Positions 8,087-14,837 of a DNA stretch of 16,169 bases are shown here, in pieces. How positions within the stretch are numbered: position 1 is the first letter of the stretch; each line of letters starts with the position of its first letter. The stretch comes from Gammaproteobacteria bacterium. Its GTDB lineage: Bacteria > Pseudomonadota > Gammaproteobacteria > Pseudomonadales > GM7GCV1. Where the stretch lies: positions 1 through 16,169 of the forward strand of contig JAURLY010000264.1 in assembly GCA_030830945.1 (NCBI GenBank), in the 5' to 3' direction. The notes beneath the pieces were generated by a model. That model was not told the origin of the DNA, did not search any database, and saw only the letters and a list, made by a program, of their open reading frames with translations. The translations under genes were made by a program, and so were the position numbers.

Positions 8087-8101
8087 CACTATATATGGTG
8101 T
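8086..8101 (-). promoter_or_regulatory. NrdR box, promoter-distal
   Basis: ACACTATATATGGTGT, a near-perfect palindrome differing from the NrdR consensus at one position. With the box at 8054-8069 it makes the canonical tandem pair, about three helical turns apart, through which NrdR represses ribonucleotide reductase genes when dATP is abundant. Confidence 0.92.
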
Positions 8102-8299
8102 AAATAGCGGAAAAGGCTGTACAGCCTACACCTTATGCTACCTCCCTATTCCTGCACAGCAGGAACCAGTCACATTTTTAATTTTTAGGCTGATAGCTTT
8201 TATTTATCAAGGAAGGTTTTTACGCACTGATTTAGTGCCAAAACCCCTCTAATGACAGACTGGTCACCAATCTTGCGCAGGATAATTTGAACTCTTCAG

Positions 8300-8354
8300 T
8301 TGCACACAAATCATTAACCCAAGTATTGTGATCAGGCAATTGCTCACAAAGCAT
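8300..8354. repeat. Two 15-bp direct repeats, 40 bp apart
   Basis: TTGCACACAAATCAT (8300-8314) and TTGCTCACAAAGCAT (8340-8354) agree at 13 of 15 positions. The 40-bp period is close to four helical turns, and the second copy ends about 55 bp before the predicted -10 of the carboxylase gene. They could be tandem activator sites; the cognate protein is unknown. Confidence 0.4.
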
Positions 8355-8385
8355 AGAAATGAATGTAAGAACTTTGATCAATAGT

Positions 8386-8415
8386 CTGCAAAATGTTTCA
8401 GGGTATCGCTATAAT
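8386..8415 (+). promoter_or_regulatory. Predicted promoter of the carboxylase operon
   Basis: A perfect -10 TATAAT at 8410-8415, with only a poor -35 (CTGCAA at 8386-8391, 18-bp spacer). A strong -10 with a weak -35 is compatible with dependence on an activator. Predicted start near 8422 leaves a leader of about 105 nt. Confidence 0.5.
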
Positions 8416-8439
8416 CCCTTCAAAAAATATTCGAACGCT

Positions 8440-8495
8440 AATTTCTTTAGTAAAAACCAGATCAAAGAAATTGAAGGTGAGCGACTTCTCTCACC
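8440..8495 (+). promoter_or_regulatory. Two consecutive hairpins in the carboxylase mRNA leader
   Basis: Hairpin 1: AATTTCTTT (8440-8448) pairs perfectly with AAAGAAATT (8464-8472), 15-nt loop. Hairpin 2: GGTGAG (8476-8481) pairs with CTCACC (8490-8495), 8-nt loop. They are three bases apart and end 15 nt before the GGAAAG ribosome-binding sequence (8511-8516). No T-run follows, so any control would more likely act on translation or mRNA stability than by termination. Confidence 0.45.
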
Positions 8496-8526
8496 CTAAG
8501 TCTACTGGACGGAAAGATAATTAATC

Positions 8527-11500
8527 ATGCCCTCAAAAAAGACCGAAAACGATCTCATCTTATTTTCTCAAGCTGAAAAACAGGCTAAGGATTTCGCACT
8601 AAATAATCTGAAGCATCCTTTCAACTGGCATAAACAGATTGAAGGGTTATTTTCAGAAGCCGCCATAAACAAGGAAGTCTCTAAACTCAAATCACTGCCT
8701 GTAGATGACTACATTGCCCGGGCATTGGAACCTGCCGAAGCTGGTGCACGACCCAGCGCAAAAAATATTGTGCGCAAATTTCGCGGCAAGGTTCATGAAG
8801 AAACTGACATAGGTCCATATTATGCAGTCGATATAGACCTGACTGTTGGCGGAAACTCTCGTCGAGTAGGCATCCTGGTACAAAATCGCTCGGTCAATAA
8901 TGGCGTATGGGCACCAGAACACCACCTCGAAGCTTGTCGACAGGTGAGGTCATGGGCAAAACGTGCCCTGCCTATTATTACGTTTATGGACACTCCTGGG
9001 GCAGACGCAGGCCAGCAAGCAAACTCCGCTAACCAGGCTCACTCTATTTCCCGCTTGATTGCGGAGATGACCAACGCACCGGTGCCCACCGTAGGTATTA
9101 TTTACGGTCTGGGATATTCCGGCGGCGCCATTCCCCTGGCTGCAACCAATGTATTGCTATCCGTCAAAACCGGTGTATTCAATACGATTCAGCCCAAGGG
9201 CTTGGCCAGTATTGCTCGCCAGTACAATCTATCTTGGCAAGAGAGTGCTCGTTACGTCGGCCTGTCACCCACAGAATTGTTTCAGAAAGGGGTTATCGAC
9301 GGTGTCATTGATTGGTCGCCGGAGGAGCAGGAAAACGAGTCAGGCACACTGGTTAATGCAATTATTTCTTCCATCAAGGCCATTGAATCTGCCGGTGTCA
9401 ACTTTTTGGCATCAAACAAAGAAGTAGAAAAAGACTATGGCCAAGCAGTCATTCGCGCCTTAAATCCAAAAGAACACATTACTGAACTTGAGCGTGCCTC
9501 AGATTTTCGTATTAGAAATGATGTGTCGGAATTCCCGAGCGTTTTTGATCACAGCATGTCCTATATGCGCTATCTCGGTTTGCGATCAAGGATTTCGTCC
9601 AGCACGCTGGGAACTTATGGACGTCTTGCCACTGAAGAAATACCCGAGGGAGATCTCAGCGACAGACAGCAAGCTGCTCGTGAAGCTGCGTTTGAAAACT
9701 GGCATAAAGACCCGGAAAAACTGGTATACCAGGACCAACTATACAAAGCCTGGAACAATTTCCGGCAAAAACATAGCGACACCAGCAAAGAGCGCGGACG
9801 TTTTACCACCATGCTTTTGGGTGATCCGCAGAAAAACTTTGAAGATGCCCGACGCAATCTATGCTTTCAGGTTGTTTTGTACCTGTATAACCGATGGAAA
9901 GCGGACGCCGTATACAATTTTGTCCAGCTTTCTCGCCTGATTGAAGAGAACAAATCCAAAGGTAGTAACAACGAGATATATCGCCTGAACGATATAGATA
10001 TCACTATCCTTGATCTCGCTTACGCAACCGATCTTAGTGAAACGTTCCAGAACGAATTCGAAAACATTCTGGTCTTTGACGCACTTTACAACACTATTAT
10101 TAATAGTTTTGCTGACATCGCCGAGGAAACACGGGCTTTCCATACCCTGTCCAAGGATTCCCTCCAAAAAATCCTGGACACTTCCCTGGACAAAGCGACC
10201 AGTGCCGTTGCGGAATACAGTCTCTCCGGAAACTCGGCTCCGGATGATCCGGCGCGTATTACCCGTCAATCTGAAAAGTTTGCCGACTGGCTGCAATATT
10301 TCACTCGCTTTCGTAAGCGCGGCGATTTTCTCAGCGATGTGGAAGAGTGGAAACGTGTCTACTTCCCGCGCCTGTCAGAATCACTACTGGTTCTGATCAC
10401 CTTCTTTTTTGAAACACTGATTCCGGAATTCCTCAATTCCCAATTCCAGGGGAAAAGTTACGAAGGTCGTATCAACCCTGCCCGAATTGGCAAACGTAAG
10501 GACTTTTGGAACCAGCTGAATATTGCCTACAAGGACTTACTGGTCCAACGAATCCTGGATAGTTACAAACGCCAGAAAAAATCGACCGTCGATGCGTTCA
10601 AAAAGGCTTTCTTTACTGACTTCAAAGAACTCAATGCGGATCGCATGACATCAAACCCGGTTAATTTCCCTGGCTTTCGGATTTCCATTGAAAAAGCCCT
10701 GGCGAATGACATCACGCCATGCGGCGTGGTGACCGGCATCGGCAAACTCAATTTTGGCAACAAGGATCGAGTTGGTGTTGTTATCTCCAACGTCTTGTTC
10801 CAGGCAGGCGCCTTCGACATGGCCGGCGCAGAGAAACTTTGTGACCTGCTGGTTGAGTGTGCGGAAAAGAAATTGCCCGTTGTCGCCTTTGTCTCCTCTG
10901 GTGGCATGCAAACCAAGGAAGGGCCTAATGCGCTCTTTTCCATGGCCATTACTAACGACCGCATTACGCGCTTCATTGACGAGACGGGACTGCCAATTAT
11001 TATCTTTGGCTTCGGTGACTGTACCGGTGGCTCACAAGCCAGTTTTGTCACCCATCCCCTGGTGCATACTTATTATTTTAGTGGCACCGATATGCCATTT
11101 GCGGGTCGGGTAGTTGTTCCTTCGTTCCTGCCATCCATGTGCACGGTTTCCAATTACCTGTGTCGAACTCCTGGCGCCATGCGTGGATTGGTCAAACATC
11201 CATTCGCCGAAGATCTGGACGAAAAGCTGAAGGAAGTTGATCCAGCGATCAGCGTCCCCAAAGACAGTGTAGAAGACGTGGTCCAGCGAATCCTGGAGGG
11301 ACAGGAACTCTCATCGGACAGTCAATCTGCCGAAGAACCCCCCAAGGCTCGGGATCTTATTGGCCCCATAAACAAAGTGCTGATTCATGCTCGCGGTTGT
11401 ACCGCTGTCAAACTTATTCGTATTGCGCAGCAATTGGACAAGAAAGTGTTACTGGTTCAATCGGACCCGGATATGGAATCCGTGGCAGTCGACATGCTTC

Positions 11501-13101
11501 GCGACAAAGACGAAGTGATCTCACTGGGCGGCCAAACCCCGGATGAAAGCTACCTCAATGGTCTCAGCGTAGTGACTATTGCTAACCGTCATAGCGCAGA
11601 CTCCCTTCACCCGGGTATTGGCTTCTTGTCAGAAAATGCAGACTTTGCCCGTATGTGTCGTACCCACGGTCTCAATGTCATTGGTCCTAAAGCCGCCAGC
11701 ATGGACACCATGGGTAACAAGTCCAACGCTATCCATACATCCATGGCCAATGATGTTCCCGTTGTCCCGGGCAGCCACGGTATTTTGACCAGCGCAGAAG
11801 CCACTGCGAAAGTTGCTGAAGAAATCGGCTATCCAGTGCTACTCAAAGCTGTTCACGGCGGTGGCGGCAAGGGGATCAAGGTTGTACGCAATGCGTCTGA
11901 AGTTCGCGAGGCATTCAATTCCGTATATGTAGAAGCCCGAAGCGCATTTGGTAACGGTGATCTCTATCTTGAGAAATTCGTCGAATCCATGCGCCATATT
12001 GAGGTCCAGGTTTTGCGAGACAGCCATGGCAACACCAAGATTCTTGGGCTGCGTGACTGTACTGTGCAACGCAACAACCAAAAAGTATTGGAAGAGTCTG
12101 GCTCCACCATGCTTACCAAAAAGCTGGAAGCTGTTTGCTTCAAGAGTGCGGAAGCCTTGGCCGATGCGGTGGATTATATTGGCGCAGGTACTGTTGAGTT
12201 CATCTACGACCTGGTCAACAAAACCGTTTACTTCATGGAGATGAACACACGACTTCAGGTAGAGCATCCGGTCACAGAATGGACATCTGGCGTCAGTATC
12301 GTTTCCGAGCAATTTAATATCGCCGAGGGCGGTAGTATCAAGGATCTCAAAATAGAGAAAAACGGATTCTCAATTGAAGCCCGTGTTACCGCTGAAAAAG
12401 CAGCTCTGAATAAAGACAATACAATTGATTTTCGCCCCACGCCCGGTCTCGTTTCCGAGTGTTCATTCCCTGAACGCGACGATTTGGAACTAATCTGTAC
12501 GGTTGGCCCCGGCAAAACCATTTCACCATTCTACGACAGCATGATCGCCCAGGTGATTGTTCATGGCGAAGACCGAAACGATGCCATCAAAAAGCTGCTC
12601 GAAGTTCTCGACCAAACTGTCATTACGGGAGTTTGCACCAATATTCCATTGTTGAAGCGAATCCTCAATGATGAAACCTTCGTCAAGGGCAAATACGACA
12701 CCACTTATCTGCCCAAATTCCTTGAATCAATCGACAAGGACGAGCTGATTAAGGATATGGAATACACTGGCATAGAGGTGAAGGAAGCCAGTGCCGATGA
12801 ATTAATGATTGAAGGCACAGACGAGCTAAAAGTTTTGGCTCCCATGACAGGTATCTTCTATACCACACCAGCGCCCACAGAGCCCGAATATGCGCCGGTT
12901 GGTGCACGCAAGGGTTATGGAGACACACTCTGCCAGATTGAGGCAATGAAGCTCTTTACCCAAATATCACTAAGCAGTGTAAAAGGCGCCGGAAAAGTGT
13001 TTGACACGCAAGGAAGTTACGAAATTGTGCGTATTAACCAGGCCAATGGCTCCCAGGTAAACGCCGGGGATCTCTTATTTGTCGTTAAACCCGTCAAATA
13101 G
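8527..13101 (+). CDS. Single-chain biotin-dependent acyl-CoA carboxylase with permuted carboxyltransferase halves
   Basis: A 1524-residue cytosolic enzyme with all parts needed to carboxylate an acyl-CoA using ATP and bicarbonate. Domain order: AccA-like carboxyltransferase half (about 88-267, YSGGA at 197-201); a charged, helix-rich region of unknown function (about 270-710); AccD-like half (about 715-900, TGGSQASF 833-840) without the AccD zinc ribbon; biotin carboxylase (about 948-1400) with the ATP-grasp loop HGGGGKG (1110-1116), RDCTVQ, QK with K1186, and EMNTRLQVEHP; AccB-like biotin carrier (about 1435-1520) with EAMKL, biotinyl lysine K1475. In propionyl-CoA carboxylase-type subunits the AccD-like half comes first, so the halves are reversed here. 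The usual NRGEIA near the carboxylase N-terminus reads ARGCTA (955-960). Substrate is not decidable: acetyl-CoA, propionyl-CoA or a longer acyl-CoA. GGAAAG lies 10 nt before the ATG. Confidence 0.88.
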   Translation: MPSKKTENDLILFSQAEKQAKDFALNNLKHPFNWHKQIEGLFSEAAINKEVSKLKSLPVDDYIARALEPAEAGARPSAKNIVRKFRGKVHEETDIGPYYAVDIDLTVGGNSRRVGILVQNRSVNNGVWAPEHHLEACRQVRSWAKRALPIITFMDTPGADAGQQANSANQAHSISRLIAEMTNAPVPTVGIIYGLGYSGGAIPLAATNVLLSVKTGVFNTIQPKGLASIARQYNLSWQESARYVGLSPTELFQKGVIDGVIDWSPEEQENESGTLVNAIISSIKAIESAGVNFLASNKEVEKDYGQAVIRALNPKEHITELERASDFRIRNDVSEFPSVFDHSMSYMRYLGLRSRISSSTLGTYGRLATEEIPEGDLSDRQQAAREAAFENWHKDPEKLVYQDQLYKAWNNFRQKHSDTSKERGRFTTMLLGDPQKNFEDARRNLCFQVVLYLYNRWKADAVYNFVQLSRLIEENKSKGSNNEIYRLNDIDITILDLAYATDLSETFQNEFENILVFDALYNTIINSFADIAEETRAFHTLSKDSLQKILDTSLDKATSAVAEYSLSGNSAPDDPARITRQSEKFADWLQYFTRFRKRGDFLSDVEEWKRVYFPRLSESLLVLITFFFETLIPEFLNSQFQGKSYEGRINPARIGKRKDFWNQLNIAYKDLLVQRILDSYKRQKKSTVDAFKKAFFTDFKELNADRMTSNPVNFPGFRISIEKALANDITPCGVVTGIGKLNFGNKDRVGVVISNVLFQAGAFDMAGAEKLCDLLVECAEKKLPVVAFVSSGGMQTKEGPNALFSMAITNDRITRFIDETGLPIIIFGFGDCTGGSQASFVTHPLVHTYYFSGTDMPFAGRVVVPSFLPSMCTVSNYLCRTPGAMRGLVKHPFAEDLDEKLKEVDPAISVPKDSVEDVVQRILEGQELSSDSQSAEEPPKARDLIGPINKVLIHARGCTAVKLIRIAQQLDKKVLLVQSDPDMESVAVDMLRDKDEVISLGGQTPDESYLNGLSVVTIANRHSADSLHPGIGFLSENADFARMCRTHGLNVIGPKAASMDTMGNKSNAIHTSMANDVPVVPGSHGILTSAEATAKVAEEIGYPVLLKAVHGGGGKGIKVVRNASEVREAFNSVYVEARSAFGNGDLYLEKFVESMRHIEVQVLRDSHGNTKILGLRDCTVQRNNQKVLEESGSTMLTKKLEAVCFKSAEALADAVDYIGAGTVEFIYDLVNKTVYFMEMNTRLQVEHPVTEWTSGVSIVSEQFNIAEGGSIKDLKIEKNGFSIEARVTAEKAALNKDNTIDFRPTPGLVSECSFPERDDLELICTVGPGKTISPFYDSMIAQVIVHGEDRNDAIKKLLEVLDQTVITGVCTNIPLLKRILNDETFVKGKYDTTYLPKFLESIDKDELIKDMEYTGIEVKEASADELMIEGTDELKVLAPMTGIFYTTPAPTEPEYAPVGARKGYGDTLCQIEAMKLFTQISLSSVKGAGKVFDTQGSYEIVRINQANGSQVNAGDLLFVVKPVK

Positions 13102-13116
13102 ATTTGAGGATCATAA

Positions 13117-13713
13117 GTGAGCGATAAAGACATCAAAACGCTTTTAAAAAATAATCGAGAATGGGCAGCAAAGCAGCTCAAGGAAGATCCAAATTATTTT
13201 TCTGATCTCTCTCAACAACAGGCGCCAAAATATCTATGGATCGGATGCTCTGACAGCCGAGTACCTGCCAACGTGATTACTGGCCTGGCGCCCGGAGAAG
13301 TTTTTGTACATCGCAATGTTTCCAACCGAGTCGTTCACGAAGACAGCAACATCCAAACCGTACTTCAATTTGCCATTGAATCGCTCAAGGTGGAGCACAT
13401 TATTGTTTGCGGCCATTATGGCTGTGGCGGGGTGAAAGCCGGCATTGAAGGAAGCAGCCACGGATATGTACGCAACTGGGTAGAACCTATTCGCCGCAAT
13501 ATCATTCGCTTTGGTTTGTGCCGGCATGATTTTGAAGGTCCGCTTGAAGACCAAAGCCTTTGGGACCGAGCCTGTGAGCTCAATGTACTTCATCAGGTGC
13601 GACAGCTTCGCGAAAACCCCTTTGTTCAAGACGCATTAAAACGCAACCAAAAGCTGGAACTTCACGCCTGGATTTATAGCCTTAACGATGGGCTTATTCG
13701 CAACCTTGGATAA
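13117..13713 (+). CDS. can: Beta-class carbonic anhydrase, type II (bicarbonate-sensitive)
   Basis: Interconverts CO2 and bicarbonate in the cytosol. Zinc ligands C44, H100 and C103 and the D46-R48 dyad are present (IGCSDSRVP, VCGHYGCGGV). W41, R66 and Y187 match the W39/R64/Y181 triad that forms the non-catalytic bicarbonate site in the Haemophilus influenzae enzyme, so allosteric inhibition by bicarbonate is likely. At 198 residues it is about 20 shorter than E. coli Can, lacking the C-terminal helical tail. It starts at GTG 13117 with GAGGAT six bases upstream, only 15 bp after the carboxylase stop and with no terminator between. Co-transcription is nearly certain and suggests local bicarbonate supply to the carboxylase. 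The symbol can is by similarity; cynT-type naming is possible, but no cyanase gene is adjacent. Confidence 0.92.
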   Translation: MSDKDIKTLLKNNREWAAKQLKEDPNYFSDLSQQQAPKYLWIGCSDSRVPANVITGLAPGEVFVHRNVSNRVVHEDSNIQTVLQFAIESLKVEHIIVCGHYGCGGVKAGIEGSSHGYVRNWVEPIRRNIIRFGLCRHDFEGPLEDQSLWDRACELNVLHQVRQLRENPFVQDALKRNQKLELHAWIYSLNDGLIRNLG

Positions 13714-13755
13714 TTTATTTTCTTCTGCTAATCCGATCATCCAGGCTCTCCCACA

Positions 13756-14229
13756 ATGAACTATCTAGTCACCGGAATTGGAGAAGGTTCACTGCACGTT
13801 ATGGCAGCTCCTCGTCCCGGACAGCTTCATAACCATATCCGCTATCTAAAGATGCAAGGAATCACAAAGGTGCTATGCCTTATGGAGCCTCTTGAGATGG
13901 AGCGCCTGGGTCTGGACGAGGAAGAAAAGTGGTGCCTCAGCGAAGGCCTAAAATTTGAGAATTTTCCAATCACAGACCATAGTGTCACCTGCGTTGATAG
14001 CCTCCGGGTTCTGGCCAAACGTTTGTTAAAGGAAATTATTGCCGGTGAGAATTTGGTTGTTCATTGCTATGCCGGCATTGGCCGCACAGGCTTGGTGTCC
14101 AGCTGCATCCTGATGGAGCATGGCATGAGTGCCGAAGAGGCTATGGCCCTGATTTCACAGAAACGACAGCTGAAAATCCCTGAGACGCGGGAACAGGTTG
14201 AGTTCGTTCTGGCTTACACCCCCTCATAA
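13756..14229 (+). CDS. Dual-specificity / tyrosine-type protein phosphatase
   Basis: A 157-residue cytosolic cysteine phosphatase. The P-loop HCYAGIGRTG gives the HC(X5)R signature with nucleophile C104 and R110; D74 in the ITDHSV loop is a plausible general acid. The N-terminus (TGIGEGSLHVMAAPRPG) and the HIRYLKMQGITKVLCLME segment resemble the compact dual-specificity/CDKN3-like phosphatases found in bacteria. The substrate could be a phosphoprotein, but such small folds also act on phosphoinositides, sugars or nucleotides. It lies 42 bp after the carbonic anhydrase gene with no terminator between and no strong ribosome-binding site, so membership of the same transcript is plausible but unproven. 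Confidence 0.85.
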   Translation: MNYLVTGIGEGSLHVMAAPRPGQLHNHIRYLKMQGITKVLCLMEPLEMERLGLDEEEKWCLSEGLKFENFPITDHSVTCVDSLRVLAKRLLKEIIAGENLVVHCYAGIGRTGLVSSCILMEHGMSAEEAMALISQKRQLKIPETREQVEFVLAYTPS

Positions 14230-14276
14230 AGCAACAACGTCCAATCCAACCACCTTCCCTGCGCGTATCTATAACC

Positions 14277-14837
14277 ATGATAGACGCGCGCATCAAATCG
14301 CTATTTCTTCTGGCGGCCTTATTATTGTTCCTGCTGGCAAACAACGGCAAGGCAATGGCCAATGATCCGCCGGAATTCATCAAAAATCATGTCGAAAACC
14401 CAGAGCTGGTTGGTCAGGGAGAGTATCAACGCCTCTTCTGGAAGATCTATCTTGCCCGACTCTATGCTAACGATGGGATCTATAAAGCTGCAAACCCTTT
14501 TGCGCTTCAACTGGAATACCAACGGAATATCAACGCCAAAGACATTGTGGAGATGTCGATTAAACTCATCGAAGATCAGGGAATAAGTGATCAAAGCAAG
14601 TTGGTAAATTGGCAAATTCAATTAGCGGAAATCATTCCTGATATTCGTAAAGGAGATCGACTTACTGGCATTCATGTGGACGGAATGTCTTTTTTTTATA
14701 TGGATGATCAACCGATAGGCGAAATTACCGATTCGGAACTCAGTCAATACTTTTTCGATATTTGGTTGGGAGAAAACACTACAGCCCCGGAGTTGCGCAA
14801 GAAATTAATTGACCAAAATGCATCGGAGATCCAGTGA
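14277..14837 (+). CDS. Exported chalcone-isomerase-like protein
   Basis: A 186-residue protein with a clear signal peptide: charged MIDARIK, a hydrophobic stretch of about 15 residues rich in leucine, then GKAMA before NDPPEF, so cleavage near residue 28-29 and periplasmic location are expected. The mature part (LFWKIYLARLYANDG, LEYQRNINAKDIVEMSIKLI, DIRKGDRLTGIHVDG, SQYFFDIWLGENT) fits the bacterial chalcone-isomerase-like family (Chalcone_3). Despite the name, these proteins lie near fatty-acid and lipid genes, and flavonoid isomerase activity is not expected; non-catalytic lipid binding is one possibility. The stop overlaps the next gene's GTG start by 4 nt (GTGA), implying translational coupling. 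The ATG at 14277 lacks an evident Shine-Dalgarno but is supported by the signal peptide. Confidence 0.85.
   Translation: MIDARIKSLFLLAALLLFLLANNGKAMANDPPEFIKNHVENPELVGQGEYQRLFWKIYLARLYANDGIYKAANPFALQLEYQRNINAKDIVEMSIKLIEDQGISDQSKLVNWQIQLAEIIPDIRKGDRLTGIHVDGMSFFYMDDQPIGEITDSELSQYFFDIWLGENTTAPELRKKLIDQNASEIQ

Larger units (their letters stand above)
8102..8526. other. 425-bp non-coding region between nrdJab and the carboxylase gene
   Basis: No credible gene on either strand. Besides the carboxylase promoter and leader, it holds a perfect 14-bp palindrome AGGCTGTACAGCCT (8114-8127), a 7-bp hairpin TTCCTGC-ACA-GCAGGAA (8149-8165), a two-part imperfect hairpin (GGTTTT 8215-8220 with AAAACC 8240-8245, enclosing GCACT 8224-8228 with AGTGC 8234-8238), and a spaced direct repeat at 8300-8354. 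None has a T-run typical of a terminator. The density of symmetric elements suggests regulatory content, but I recognise no specific regulator's site beyond the NrdR pair. Confidence 0.6.

Noticed and set aside
8114..8127. CTGTACAG as a LexA box
   Set aside because: LexA needs CTGT and ACAG separated by 8 bp; here they abut. Kept only as an unassigned palindrome.
7958..8160. Cobalamin riboswitch upstream of the B12-dependent nrdJa
   Set aside because: No B12-box-like sequence or multi-stem arrangement was found on the minus strand, and the leader predicted from the promoter is only about 90 nt.
8258..8274. ACTGGTC element resembling half of a FadR operator upstream of the carboxylase
   Set aside because: Only the left half matches; the right half (ACCAATCTT) departs from the consensus at most key positions.
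8326..8349. TTGTGA...TCACAA inverted repeat as a possible CRP site
   Set aside because: The TGTGA and TCACA halves are 12 bp apart instead of the 6 bp CRP needs.
12061..12102. N1184 in place of the E. coli biotin carboxylase His236 as a sign of inactivity
   Set aside because: As I recall, active propionyl-CoA carboxylases also carry Asn here, and K1186 and the other catalytic residues are intact.
11839..12312. 157-codon minus-strand frame inside the biotin carboxylase domain
   Set aside because: It overlaps the most conserved part of the carboxylase; no recognisable motif in its own translation.
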